Part shown: positions 21,390 to 31,340 of the stretch, piece by piece
Layout: the number at the start of each line of letters is the position of its first letter
How positions within the stretch are numbered: position 1 is the first letter of the stretch
Assembly (NCBI GenBank): GCA_047967505.1
Contig: CM106539.1
Length of the DNA stretch: 64,000 nucleotides
Strand: one strand, 5' to 3'
Source of the DNA: Dipteris shenzhenensis
Lineage: Eukaryota > Polypodiophyta > Polypodiopsida > Gleicheniales
Notes under the pieces: generated by a model
Databases searched by the model: none
What the model saw: the letters and a program-made list of their open reading frames with translations, nothing else
What the model was told of the DNA's origin: nothing
Program-made: the position numbers and the translations under genes

Positions 21390-21679
21390 GCAGCCACACA
21401 ATGCAACGTGCTTTCAATTTTATGGACAGTAGCATTTTTAATTTTTCTGAGAGGTACATATGATAACATGACACACTATTCATATTTCAAGTCACCATGT
21501 TTGTGCGATCACTCTGAACTGAGCTATGAGCCATGCAATACATGACTGATTGCCACATCACACGAACAAATGGAGACTTTTGCGATCGTAGCCCAACTCT
21601 ACTAAGAGACTAGAGAACCATATACAACTTGTAGCTATTGCCATGGAGATACACAGTGGGAGAAGGCTACAATTGCTTC
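21390..21679. repeat. Dispersed ~300-bp repeat, copy A
   Basis: Aligns along its length with 53001-53350, from GCAGCCACACA..TGCAACGTG through GCGATCACTCTGAACTG and GAACAAATGGAGAC to 'CATGGAGATACACAGTGG'. Copy B lies just beyond the broken UGT gene. No coding capacity or terminal repeats are obvious. Confidence 0.8.
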
Positions 21680-21759
21680 TATACTTCTATATCTATAGCT
21701 ATACTATTTCTTAAGAAAGGAAATACCATACCTTCCACGTGGAGTAGCATTCTACAAGT

Positions 21760-22440
21760 TCGGAGAGGAGGAGGGGGGTTTGGGGAGAGGAGGAGGTTCG
21801 AAAAGAGGACGAGGAGGTTCAAGGAGGGAAAATGTCCACGTGGCACAATCTGCGGTGACTGTGGGAGCAGACAGACGGACACATGGCAACTATGGACAAT
21901 GTGGCACACACATAAGGCACGGATTTGACCAAAGGGTAGAGGCGCAGTGGGTGGAGCGCACACGTGGCACAGGGTGGTTGACGTGGACCACATTGGCAAA
22001 GGAGGAGCAATAAATGCCACGAAGCTCGAGGTGATTGCACAACTTGCTCTGAATTGCCCTATAAATGCGAGCATGCCACGTGTGATAGGAATGGAACCTT
22101 AGAGGTGCACAGGCCTGCCATGTGGCATCGCATTCGCGCAGTCAGTGCCAGACGAGCAGTTCCAATCGCCAGTGGAGCAATTCCAGTGGCGGCTCATAGC
22201 GTGAGAGCGGGGCGCATAGCGAGGGCATGGCGCAAAATGGCCCACGTGGCATAGCGCAAGTGCACTAGAGCAAAATGGCCCACGTGGTGCGAAATGGCCA
22301 GGGCACGAATACCCATGGGCCCAGGGCCACGGAGGACTAGATTCTAGAGATGGCTAGGTAGCGCCATCCCAGACAGTGAGGCAGAGACTGACACAGAACA
22401 AAGATTGCCATGTGGTGCCATCTCAGACAGTGGGGCAGAG
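21760..22440. promoter_or_regulatory. GC-rich block with repeated CACGTG-like boxes
   Basis: CACGTGGCA/C-type boxes occur near 21838, 21967, 22078, 22237 and 22279, with CCATGTGGYRC variants near 22118 and 22410. In plants CACGTG (G-box) binds bZIP and bHLH factors. The block is followed by microsatellites and, at 23055, a tiny ATG frame. No gene clearly uses it, and the boxes may simply come from an amplified short repeat. Overlapping open frames on both strands reflect high GC. Confidence 0.35.
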
Positions 22441-22466
22441 ATTGACAATGGGGAATGAGAGAGAAC

Positions 22467-22468
<2 letters not shown>

Positions 22469-22503
<35 letters not shown>
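22469..22503. repeat. (TA)n microsatellite
   Basis: Uninterrupted TA dinucleotides. Confidence 0.95.
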
Positions 22504-22504
<1 letters not shown>

Positions 22505-22544
22505 AATCTATAAATAAATATACAAATAAATAAAGAGAGGGGAG

Positions 22545-22593
22545 AGAGTGATAAAGAGAGAGAGAGAGTGAGAGAGAGAGAGAGGGGGGGGGA
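22545..22593. repeat. (AG)n tract with G-run
   Basis: GAGAGA dinucleotides ending in a run of G, the first of two such AG-plus-poly-G tracts in this block. Confidence 0.9.
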
Positions 22594-22748
22594 ATATATA
22601 CATCAAATATATAAAACTAAACATATAAAAATATAAATATAATAGATTATATTAATCTTATAAATACAATATAAATATAAATACATAAAATAACAAATAT
22701 ATATATATGAATGTAGATAAAGATAATTATATAAATATAAATAAATAA

Positions 22749-22796
22749 ACATATATATATATAGATAGAGAGAGAGAGAGAGGGGGGGGGGGAAGT

Positions 22797-22840
<44 letters not shown>
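22749..22840. repeat. (AT)n(AG)n(G)n(AG)n compound microsatellite
   Basis: AT dinucleotides, AG dinucleotides, an 11-base G-run, then a second AG tract. The arrangement repeats that of 22469-22593, suggesting local duplication. Confidence 0.95.
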
Positions 22841-22843
<3 letters not shown>

Positions 22844-23054
22844 AGTACACATAAGTAAAGAAGTTTTGATTCCGTAGTGAAAGAGTTCCATGTGTAATTC
22901 CTAAGGACGTACCATGAGTCTTCCGCTTGCGGAGTACCCTCTATTGGGATTTCATATCTAACATTCAATATTGGGGAGGTTTGCATGTTGTGATAGAGAG
23001 AGACATATAAACTAGACTGAGAGTGATTGAACAAAGAAGCGACTTCTCTCTATC

Positions 23055-23108
23055 ATGGCCACTCAATCAGCTTCTTTGTCCAAAGCTATGGCTTCCATGC
23101 CGAGATAA
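23055..23108 (+). other. Tiny ATG frame, 17 codons
   Basis: An ATG in good context (CATCATGGCC) opens an Ala/Ser/Met-rich peptide beginning MATQSASLSK, the composition of a plastid transit peptide, then stops at once. It may be the broken start of a nuclear gene for a plastid protein. The sequence after it is a GGTGNTGGTGCAGTTGCA-type degenerate repeat, not coding. Weak. Confidence 0.15.
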
Positions 23109-23109
23109 T

Positions 23110-23940
23110 GGTGTAGGTGCTGGTGCAGTTGCAGGGCTCTAGCATCATCCATTCAAGATAATGGTGATAATGGTGATGGTGCAGTTGCATAGATGCATTA
23201 GATGATCGCAATACATGGTCGCAACTTTGAGACCCAGTGGAGCGGGTCTCTAGCCCATCATAGATGGGTCAGGTTACTCGTACTTCTTAAGATAGGGCCC
23301 CTAGTGTGAAAAAAGAGGTATTAATTAATTAGTAGTGAGGAGATCAAAAGAATTAAGCTAAGATAAGGCAGAAAAATTAAGTGACGCACGATTAAGGTAA
23401 GGCAGGAAGAATTAGGAGATTCGTGTTCCAAAAACTTCGTTCTAGAACGTTCTAGGCTGTGCCCCGAGCGAGCCCTCGAGCCATTATAAAGAGGGAAGGC
23501 ATGAGAAGTGGGACAGCAAAGAAGCATAGTAGGGAGAGGGAGAGAGAGGAAGAGTGGTGAGGCAGCAATGGAGGGGAGACACAAGAGGGGAGAGGTAGTT
23601 GATCGGGGATTGAGGGGGGCAATTAACACATGATAAGATAGATGAATCAGGGATTCAGTGGACGATTTGATTCACATTAATTAATTAAAAAAAGCAAAGT
23701 AGACATTAGGAGCGATTAGGAGCGCCCACTAACTTACTAGTGGACATATCCTACTATAGTTGACTAGCTCACACTTAGCTTGGTAGGTCTTTCTGAAGCA
23801 TCTAGGGAACTCATCTTCCACCGAGATTCGCCAAAGTCCTAAATTCCATTATACTCTTTGCAAAGGTCTCTTGGTTGGATGTCAACCGTGAGTCACACCA
23901 CCCTCTTATTTGCTCCATCTAATCTAGTGCTTGAAAGGCT
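23110..23940. other. No gene recognised
   Basis: GATAATGGTG repeats occur at 23105-23190, and a TATA-like CATTATAAAGAGGG at 23480. No LTR partner or ORF could be tied to it. Confidence 0.4.
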
Positions 23941-23942
23941 TC

Positions 23943-24236
23943 TCATTTCCTAAGATTAATCTTACCGAGTTCGTTCTCTAGACATGCAACATCCAATGGG
24001 TCAATACCTGTTGCTAGACTCTTAATTACCTCGGCATAAGTGTCTGAGATTTTTAGCATCTCTACCTCGTTGCCTTCATCAACCATCCTCAAAGCTTTCC
24101 TTGAATTCTTATCACATGGGGAATTGAATTGCGAGCTAGGCGCCCTCCTCTTGTCTGCTGGCATGGTAGCGGAGTGTCTGTGAGACACAAAGGACTCTAG
24201 TTCCAATGCCCTAAGGACTCTCATCACTCCTCTCAA
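23943..24236 (-). CDS. Unrecognised 97-aa ORF next to repeat X
   Basis: On the minus strand a 97-codon frame reads as a charged, soluble polypeptide: M-R-G-V-M-R-V-L-R-A-L-E near the start, then S-Q-F-N-S-P-C-D-K-N, then E-V-E-M-L-K-I-S and G-K-I-N-L-R-K at the end. It lies directly downstream (on that strand) of repeat X at 24255-25030, so it may be part of the same mobile element. I know no family for it. The hydrophilic composition is more protein-like than most frames here, but no second copy exists in the window at 61 kb to test conservation. Confidence 0.25.
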   Translation of the reverse strand: MRGVMRVLRALELESFVSHRHSATMPADKRRAPSSQFNSPCDKNSRKALRMVDEGNEVEMLKISDTYAEVIKSLATGIDPLDVACLENELGKINLRK

Positions 24237-24254
24237 CTCTTTCTTCCGTTTAGA

Positions 24255-25045
24255 GCTTGGTTTTGGGTTTTTTAATGTTTGGAGAAGCCCCCCTTGGACA
24301 TAGTCTATGCATAAAATAAATTCAACTATGGAGAGACATAGGTTAATTATTACACGAATAAATTAAAACATAGAGAAACATAGGTTAATTAAAGTATAAA
24401 TAAATTAAGCCATAGATAAACATAGCTTAATTAAGCCTCCATGCACCAAAACTAATTAATTAATTGAAATTTTCAGGAGAGGTGAATAGGATAGGAGAGG
24501 TGAAGTAGGTAGGAGAGGTGAATAGGATAGGAGAGGTGAATAGGTAGGAGAGATGAACAAGATAGGAGAGGTGAATACGAAAGGTGAATTTGGTAGGAGA
24601 GGTGAATTAAGCCTCCATTCTTGATATGTTTGAACAAGAAAGAACGGTCGTATAAAACAATTGGAGGGATGGCATGGGTCGATGGTGGCAGCGTCTGCAT
24701 GTGTGGATGATGGTTTTGTTTGTGAGTTCCCTTGACTTTGATTGTTGTTGTTTGTCATCTTACTTCTAGGATAGGAGAGGTGAATTTGGTAGGAGAGGTG
24801 AATAGGATAGGAGAGGTGAATATGTAGGAGAGTTGAATCGGATAGGAAAGGCGAATTTGGTAGAAGAGGTGAATAGTAGAGATGAATTACGCCTCCATTC
24901 TTAATATGTTTGAACAAGAAAGAACGGTCATGTAAAACAATTGGAGGGATGGCATGGGTCAATGGTGGCAGTGTCTACATGTGTGGATGACGGTTTTGTT
25001 TACGAGTTCCACTGACTTTGATTGATGTCATTTTTTGTCTTGCAT
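24255..25045. repeat. Complex repeat X, copy 1
   Basis: Built from three modules. A (24283-24475) is AT-rich with AAGCCCCCCTTGGACATAG and repeated TTAATTAA phrases. B is an 'AGGAGAGGTGAATAGGAT' minisatellite at 24475-24607 and again at 24772-24880. C runs from 'CCTCCATTCTT' to TTGATTGTTGTTG at 24609-24765 and again at 24888-25025. The order is A-B-C-B-C. All modules recur at 60930-61925. Read on minus, module C is open and Asn/Gln-rich, but no protein family is evident. Confidence 0.8.
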
Positions 25046-25084
25046 TGGAAGTAATGGCAAATAACCAGACTTGTTTATGTCCCA

Positions 25085-25310
25085 AATTACTAATGGAGAA
25101 CCAAAGATGATAGGAGGAGTGGAAAATGACCTTCGAGAAGCCTCATTATTCCTGATTGACTTAGTTTCGGAATGGGTGTAGGAGATCGGACACTTATTAG
25201 TAGCTAATGGATTCCCTCAAGACAAGGCACTCAACAAATATAGGGCCAATAAATTTATCAAGGATGTAGCTCTAGATCAATTAATAGCTAGACAACTTTA
25301 CTAGATGGGG
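25085..25310 (+). pseudogene. Coding-like remnant of unknown type
   Basis: One + frame, with two stops, reads like a soluble charged protein: N-G-E-P-K-M-I-G-G-V, then SLFLIDLVSEWV, then A-N-G-F-P-Q-D-K-A-L-N and F-I-K-D-V-A-L-D-Q-L-I-A. I do not recognise it. It ends where the copia gag of opposite strand begins. Confidence 0.2.
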
Positions 25311-25542
25311 AAAGATGGCATCAATACATAATTTTTTTGGCTCTCTCATGCCAGCCTCTAAATGCCTGCAACTCCTATTGATTGGGAACATTAGGAATAA
25401 CTGGTTCTTGTTCAACTCTAGTAATGAACTCCCAATAGCCTTTTCCCTTAAGGAAATTCATCATTATAAACTTCCATGCTTGGAAGTTGTTCTTGTCAAG
25501 CTTTTTAGTGACTATCTGTGAAAGAGCATCAGATGCCATCAT
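25275..25542 (-). pseudogene. Copia gag N-terminal fragment
   Basis: On the minus strand an ATG at 25542 starts MMASDALSQIVTK, followed by KLDKNNFQAWKF and FLKGKGYWEFI. This is the usual copia gag opening, where 'L-x-G/K-x-N-F/Y-x-x-W' precedes an 'L-W-x-x-I' phrase. One internal stop (TAG near 25380) and a TGA near 25313 end the readable part, and no zinc knuckle, protease or integrase follows. The fragment lies about 530 bases downstream of a tRNA-Met primer site at 26071-26084 with the same orientation, the normal spacing for a copia leader. This is therefore the 5' end of a truncated copia element. Confidence 0.65.
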
Positions 25543-26070
25543 AGAACTCTGCAAAAATATTCTGTCACTACAAAAAACACAACTTCTGCCTCACAAGGGC
25601 AAATCTACAAAACTAACGAAAGTGGTATTTGACCACACAGTCACTTCCTAGTGATGATTTTGTATCAACAGGCAGTAAGAATGATTCTGTCACTCCCAAT
25701 ATCTCTGCGCATAGTCATACAATGCAATTTTTACGGTAACTTTTCATCAACCTGCAGAACAGTGGTCGCACAGCAAAAACAGGGCACTTTTCTGAGTGCC
25801 AATGGAAAACTTCTGCCACCAAAACGAGCCCCAAAATAGCCTCGAATCAAAAAAATAATGTCACCTAGGGCTTTGCCCTTGCTTGTAGCATATACTGCCC
25901 TCTCACCACAGTGCAAAGGGCGTCCCAATCTGAGACAGTGCACTCTTGCACTTTCCAGCTGTGCTACCTACAGAGATTTGCTCCCAAACTCGAAAAAGGA
26001 AAGCAACACTGATCCTCTTACCAAGATACCATGAACTTGGTTCACTTTCTTGAGCTCCTTACCACGAATC

Positions 26071-26084
26071 GGGCTCTGATACCA
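26071..26084 (-). other. Primer binding site, initiator tRNA-Met type
   Basis: The minus strand reads TGGTATCAGAGCCC, matching the common plant copia primer site complementary to the 3' end of initiator tRNA-Met. Confidence 0.75.
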
Positions 26085-26400
26085 TGTGAAGAGAGTGCGA
26101 GAGAAGGAAGGAGTCTCACTTGTAGCTTTCTCACATACACAATGGGGGAATACACACAAAGGTGGAGGCTGAAAACAGTTTTCCTCTTCTTAATTGTGAA
26201 ATCCAAAAGAACTCTCTCAGTACAAAAGGAATAGGTGAACCCTATATGTGGGTCTCAAACCAAACTCAGCTAACTAAGGTGGCATACTAACTGAGCCACT
26301 AACTAGAGTACATAAAGATAGCTGTCATCCAGCTATTATTCATGAGCAGTGTACCAACTGCATCTGTAGCTAACAAGTCGATGACATAAATGCACAACGG
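26085..26400 (-). mobile_element. Copia 5' LTR (outer end uncertain)
   Basis: On the minus strand it finishes with CTCTTCACA directly before the primer site. The 5' boundary was not found; the value given is an estimate from typical LTR length and loss of recognisable pattern. There is no second LTR in the window. Confidence 0.45.
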
Positions 26401-26615
26401 TCACCCTAGCATATCACGAGTGAAGCTCGATATCTCAATAAGAGCATGAATGATCCGAATGGCAAAATGGATGAAACCTCAAAAGAGGTGAAATCTAAAC
26501 AAAACAACACCTGAGGAGGAGTGCATTCATGAACAAGACCCTACAACTTATGCTGCAGTCATGGAAAAGTGATTCTACAGTGGTTTTGAACCTTTGGCAA
26601 AAGATGAGGCAAAAT

Positions 26616-27662
26616 CTAGCTTGTAGGTGGAGGTGGCGAGACATGCCAAAGATACCCAACGCATGTTGTGGACAAACCTAAAAAGAAGCAAGTTGACACG
26701 AGTGTGCTGATAGAGAAATTATCAATGGGAGTGGTATCGGAGGTCAAGTCAGACAAGGTGGCTCCTGAGAAGCCCCCTCCTGAGATGTGGCATGCGGTAG
26801 GGGAAAAGGAAAGATCACTACTCAGTGGCTCGAGATCGGGGCTACTAGTAATTCTCTGCATCTGCCCAATGATGAGTCTCAAGGTGTTTTGCAGGGTGTG
26901 GAGTAGGTGCATGGCATGGCTATTGACATGATTGAGGTCTAAGAGGTGGACATGTCGGAGGCTTATCACTGCAAGAGAGTACTGGAAGATAAAGGTAAAG
27001 AAAAAATGGCACATGATGAAGATGAAGGCAGGATGGCAACACCAATATTCAAAAGAGGGTTGGCAAAAAGAACTAAGGAGATGGCTTGCATATTTGTTGT
27101 TTCTCCCTTTGCAAACGTTGCAAAAGTGTCTTCCCTTGCCATTTTGAGACCGTACCATTTCTTTCATTGACCCACAATTTGGTCCTTGCACCTTAACCAA
27201 GATTTTTAGCTTTCCTTTCTCGTAGCCTCTATTTGCTTCTCTTGCAAGCCATGGTGAGCTACATGTTTCCATTAATGTCATGGGGCGATGATTAGTGAAC
27301 TGATAAAATAGACCCTCCAGAACAAAGAGAAGCTTGCTTGTGAGGCAAGCAAAGAATATAAAACAACTTACCTGAAGACGACAATGCCAAACCAAAGTTT
27401 GTGCAAGGTCACATTGAGGTGAATGTGGGTTGCAGGAGGTTGCAAAGTACTCAAGAGTCCAAGATTTGATGGGTAGGAGGTGTGAAAATTCAAAATTAAT
27501 GGGAGTAGCAAAATTTTCAGCCATCGGGTGTCCCCCCCTCCGATGATACACATTAGCAGAATTGGATATCCTAAACAAGTGCAATGTGGCCTTAAATGCT
27601 TCAAAACACAAGTAGGCCAAGGGCATGCTATTGGGTTTGATGTTGTGTATAATGAAATGCAA
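26616..27662 (-). CDS. Long unrecognised ORF (348 codons)
   Basis: The minus strand is open for 348 codons (alternative start allowed), which is long for this AT-rich sequence. The product is rich in Leu, Ser, His, Phe and Cys with no domain I know and no signal or repeat pattern. The opposite strand between 26660 and 27170 has two shorter open frames in a more soluble, charged composition (K-P-K-K-K-Q-V-D, then RVLEDKGKEKMAHDEDE). That is more typical of a coding remnant such as a transposon ORF1. I favour the + strand as the ancestral coding strand and the minus frame as its antisense shadow, but cannot decide. Confidence 0.2.
   Translation of the reverse strand: MHFIIHNIKPNSMPLAYLCFEAFKATLHLFRISNSANVYHRRGGHPMAENFATPINFEFSHLLPIKSWTLEYFATSCNPHSPQCDLAQTLVWHCRLQVSCFIFFACLTSKLLFVLEGLFYQFTNHRPMTLMETCSSPWLAREANRGYEKGKLKILVKVQGPNCGSMKEMVRSQNGKGRHFCNVCKGRNNKYASHLLSSFCQPSFEYWCCHPAFIFIMCHFFFTFIFQYSLAVISLRHVHLLDLNHVNSHAMHLLHTLQNTLRLIIGQMQRITSSPDLEPLSSDLSFSPTACHISGGGFSGATLSDLTSDTTPIDNFSISTLVSTCFFLGLSTTCVGYLWHVSPPPPTS
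26660..27165 (+). pseudogene. Charged coding remnant, possible transposon ORF1
   Basis: The + strand frames here give Lys/Glu/Asp-rich protein-like sequence with a frame change and stops near 26930. There is a V-S-E-V-K-S-D-K-V-A-P-E-K stretch at 26730 and K-G-K-E-K-M-A-H-D-E-D-E-G-R at about 26990. LINE ORF1 and gag proteins often have such acidic/basic linkers, but no RRM, zinc knuckle or other domain is visible. The opposite strand is open across the whole region. Confidence 0.2.
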
Positions 27663-27669
27663 TGTCCTG

Positions 27670-28860
27670 TGGCATGCTTATGAGTCATATAGCAAGCAAG
27701 TGCATGGAAAAAGAAACAATTCAAAATTGTAAAGAGTGTTGGATTTATCAAAATATCTTTGCACATGCATAAATTGCACATTTTCAAATTCTTCCATTCT
27801 AGGGTGAATCTAGATACCAATATCAACAAACTATCAATGTTTTAGGACTGCCATGCAGTAGTCCCACTAGCTTGGATTCCAAATTTTTTATATGTTTTGG
27901 TTTTCAACAAATAAAAAAAAAGTTATGGAGCATGCCCTCAAATTGCTGTGCATAATTTTAGCACAACATTGGAGGCCCGTTAACCCATACCTAATGTTCT
28001 CATTTAGGTGTGTCCTTGGGTTGAGGAGAATCTCACATGGTGTACTTTTGAATGATTACTTGGTTGCATGTATGTACATAGCAAAATTTTGATGATTTTG
28101 AATAAATTGCTATGTCCTATACTCTTCAAGACGCATGCATCACATGCAACATAGCACTTGTAATGCTTTAACGATCTCATTCCAAATCATTATTCCATAA
28201 TTTTTTGGTCTCATGTTTAAGTTTGGAATGTTTACTATAAGTTGAAGACAAATTTTACCGAATCCCATTGAGCAATGCATAAGTAATGGATCATGTAAGA
28301 TACCTATATACATAAAATTCACTGAATCTCACCAAAAATGGCTTCACCCAAGCAAACAATGACTCTTTAGCTTGGAGAACTCAATGAGCTTCGATGCTGA
28401 GATGGGAGAAAACTCGAATCTTGGGGCCTCCATGGCTCCTAGCTCCAGCTCGTCGATTAGACCCCAGTCTCCTACACCTTCAACCATAGCCTCACAGCTT
28501 AGTGTGTGTCTCTCCAACTTCATGGGAAGGTTTAGGTTGTCTAATCTCGTAACCCCTTTGCAAGGCAATCAAAATTATTGGAGGAGCCATAGGGCCCTCT
28601 ACCAGCCACCATAGCTGGAAGTATGTAGAGTAACCCAGTGCCCACAACAATGGTGAGACCAACGGGCCCTCATGTGGGTGGAAGCACGTTAACCCACTCA
28701 AAAATGCATGTCCATGGACAATGCTAAGAAGAACCATTGAATAGCACATTTTGGCTTTGTTTGTAAGTGAGCATAATGTAGATTGGCAGCTACACTCAGC
28801 CCATACGTGGAGTGTCTTTCTCTTTTGAGTTTGAATTGTAGTTATAGCCGTCGCTCTTTT
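27670..28860. other. No convincing gene
   Basis: A 76-codon + frame from an ATG at 28384 (M-S-F-D-A-E-M-G-E, then a Ser-rich run) is the best candidate but is unsupported. The rest shows AT-rich sequence with short open frames. Confidence 0.35.
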
Positions 28861-28864
28861 TTCT

Positions 28865-28926
<62 letters not shown>

Positions 28927-29001
28927 ACACACACACACATGCACAAAGGTGTAGTTTTCCTTTTGCCTACTCCATCACCTACTCTCTCTCTCTCTCATAG
29001 A
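28865..29001. repeat. (CT)n(CA)n compound microsatellite
   Basis: CT dinucleotides at 28865-28912, CA to 28942, and a second CT tract at 28982-29000. The phrase AGGTGTAG..TTCCTT..CC..CTCCATCACC occurs twice between (28945 and 29001) and, diverged, at 40880 just past the 3' LTR. Confidence 0.9.
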
Positions 29002-29518
29002 GGTGTAGTCTTCCTTCTACCTTTTCCATTGCCAAGAATTTTTTTCCTCCCTCTCACACAACCTGTTGCTGTTGCAAGGACATTGTAACACTTGGCCTAT
29101 CTCTCTCTCACAGTGTTAGCCCTATGACAACAAGGGTCAGAAGTGCAGCCTAGGACAACAACGATGAGAGCATTGTGTGTGTAGAGTAGCAGCAAAGCTT
29201 CGCTTGTAATATCTTGAGCTTGAAAGATGGTATGATGAATCTTAAAGGATGAGGATAGCCAAAATCCTCTCTAGAAAAGATCAAATCATACTTGCAAAAT
29301 CAAGATCTAGAGAGACAAAAGGCAAAATCTAGAGAGAGAAAGACAAAGCTTAAACTTTTTGAGGTCCCCCCACTTGTGTAGAGACCCAAAAGGTCCCTCC
29401 ACTTTGTGTAGAGACCCAAAAGGTCCCCCCCAAAAGTGGAGGAGCTCTTGTCCAAAAGGTCTCCTACAAAAGAGGTCCCTCCACAAAGGTACCTACGGAT
29501 TGTGTAGAGACCAACATG

Positions 29519-29526
29519 TATAAATA
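29519..29526 (+). promoter_or_regulatory. TATA box of 5' LTR
   Basis: TATAAATA lies in the LTR about 120 bases before the polypyrimidine tract, a sensible place for the element's promoter. The segment is missing from the 3' LTR. Confidence 0.6.
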
Positions 29527-29672
29527 CCTCTCAATGGAGTGAAGCTCCCACTCTTTGGGATTCAGTGTTCAAGTTCAGTATTGTGTTCATGTGATTGATC
29601 TCCATTGCGTCCATGCTCTCTTACACTAGTGTGTTCTAGCATGCCCTTACCCTTGCACTCGCTACCCTTGTA

Positions 29673-29962
29673 CTCCCTCCTCCTCCTCCCCCCTTCTCCA
29701 TCTCCTCCTCCTTCCTTCTCCATCTCCTCCTCCCTCCTCCTCCCTCTGGCTCCACCCTCCTCCCCCATCCTCCTTCCTCCTCCTCCACCCTCTTTTTCCC
29801 TCCTCCTTCTCCCTCCTCCCTCTTCCTCCCTCTTCCTCCACCATCCTCCACCATCCTTCTCCCTCCCCCTCCACCCTACTCCTCCTCCCTCCTCCTCCCT
29901 CCTCCTCCTCGTCCTTCTCCCTCACCTCCTCCCTCCTCCTTCCTCCTCTCTCCTCCTCCTCC
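29673..29962 (+). repeat. CTCCTC-rich polypyrimidine tract in 5' LTR
   Basis: Nearly 290 bases with almost no purine on the + strand, built of CCTCCTCCC/T variants. Its partner in the 3' LTR is at 40388-40622. Long open frames on both strands here are compositional. Confidence 0.9.
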
Positions 29963-30364
29963 ATTGTCCCTTCTCCTCAACCCTTACCCCTTGAAACCAT
30001 GAAGGAGACTAGCTCTCCACTCCTCAACCTTGGACTCCTCCTAAACCCTGCAACCCCCTCTGAACCCTGGAACTCCTAGATAGCTCTCTCAACCTTATCC
30101 CCTTTCCAGACCTTGAAATCTCCTTCTAAACCCTTGAACTCCCATGGAGGTGAGAGCCTCCATCAATCATTATGATCAAACCCTCTTTCTCACCCACGCA
30201 CGCATGAGATCTGCTTTCCATGCTTTAGCCTACACCTCTCACTGGAACACGACCCGAGGACCTATGCTACACTTGTGAACACTTATGCTACAACAAGCAA
30301 TGACATGACTGTAGGTGACCAACACCTTCAAAACCTGCACTTGGAAGAAACAGTGACAACATTT

Positions 30365-30381
30365 TGGCACCGTTGTTGAGG
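30365..30381 (+). other. Primer binding site, tRNA-Asp-like
   Basis: TGGCACCGTTGTTGAGG starts 4 bases after the 5' LTR end. It is close to the TGGCGCCGTTGCCGGGG-type sites used by Tat/Athila elements. Confidence 0.65.
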
Positions 30382-31330
30382 AGGTTAGCACCGGAAGCAA
30401 AAGTGGAGCACGTGTTTGCATGTGTGAAAAAGAACCCCCTTCGGAAAACCATTCAAGATACATCACTCAAGGCAAAGGAGTGGGAAAATGCTTCCAAATG
30501 GTGCAAAAGGATAATGTTGACTTACAAAATCACATTAATACACTAAACACCTAAAATTAACCCTTAATCCCCCCACATCCTATAAAAGCAACACCAACCC
30601 CAATCACTTCTTTATCCACACTTTTGCAAGCCACTTCCTTCTTTGAATTCCGTTAAGCCTCCATATTTTTTGTCTATCTCTATTTTTTGTCCACCATTTC
30701 CACCACCACTTTTTTCGTCTGCCCCCCTTCCATCTCCATCTCCACCTCCCATCATCTTCCTCCCCACCACCTTCACTTTTTCCATCCATCCCCCATCTCC
30801 CCCACTCAAGGTAATCATCCTTTCCCCCTCGGTTCTGTGCCTCGAGCTACACATGCCAGCTCTCGCTTTGCATGCTGTGGGCCATCACGGGCCTCGGTTG
30901 CATGCCCTTCTCACACTACACCATCGACCATTAGCACTTTGAGCACCATGTACCCTCTGAGCGTCGTGCTATGACCGCATGCTCCTTCGAGCGCCGTGCA
31001 TTATGCATCGTGCCTTCATTGTGGGGGCACCTCAGGTGCCGTGCTGGCATCTTGCACTGTGTGCCTAGGGCACTGTGTGCCAGTGCTGCATGCCTAGAGT
31101 GCCATGCCATGCGTTGGCTACCACTCGAATGGCAGCTCTTAAGGCATCGCACTGATCTAAGCATTGCACCACGTGGCCACCATTGCACGCCATTAGGATG
31201 TTGCGCACCTCAGGCGCTAGCCCTTAAAGCACTGTGCTGCTCCGGGCACTATGCCACATGGTTGCCACAACGCACATGCATGCGGGCATCATTGGGCATC
31301 GCAGGCAACAATAGAGGTCAGAGCACTATC
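30382..31330. other. Leader of gypsy element; GC-rich GCAC repeats
   Basis: Contains a TATAAAAG at 30581, a CT/CA-rich stretch and, at 30845-31290, a degenerate repeat based on GCATCGTGCC and CACTGTGTGCC. No gag domain is readable, though one is expected here. Confidence 0.5.
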
Positions 31331-31340
31331 ATCACCCAAC

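Larger units (their letters stand above)
29125..30361 (+). repeat. 5' LTR of gypsy element
   Basis: Begins TGAC within sequence that aligns with the 3' LTR and ends ACAACA before the primer site. It holds a TATAAATA box at 29519-29526 and a long polypyrimidine tract (29673-29962). It is longer than the 3' LTR because the 3' copy lacks about 150 bp around the TATA box and about 140 bp near 30020-30160. Confidence 0.75.

Noticed and set aside
21679-22254. Overlapping frames on both strands of the GC-rich block
   Set aside because: Few stops because of high GC; amino-acid text is not protein-like and frames overlap in several registers.
22603-23034. 143-codon minus frame
   Set aside because: Made of AG/CT and AT dinucleotide tracts (Leu-Ser and Ile-Tyr runs); composition only.
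28492-28944. 150-codon minus frame with Arg-Glu runs
   Set aside because: Largely translated microsatellite with no domain.
29605-29994. Pro/Ser/Leu-rich plus frame and Glu/Gly/Arg-rich minus frames
   Set aside because: Translation of the polypyrimidine tract of the LTR; the partner tract at 40197-40672 does the same.
30604-30974. Several overlapping frames on both strands
   Set aside because: CT-rich leader of the gypsy element; overlaps in all frames and no domain.
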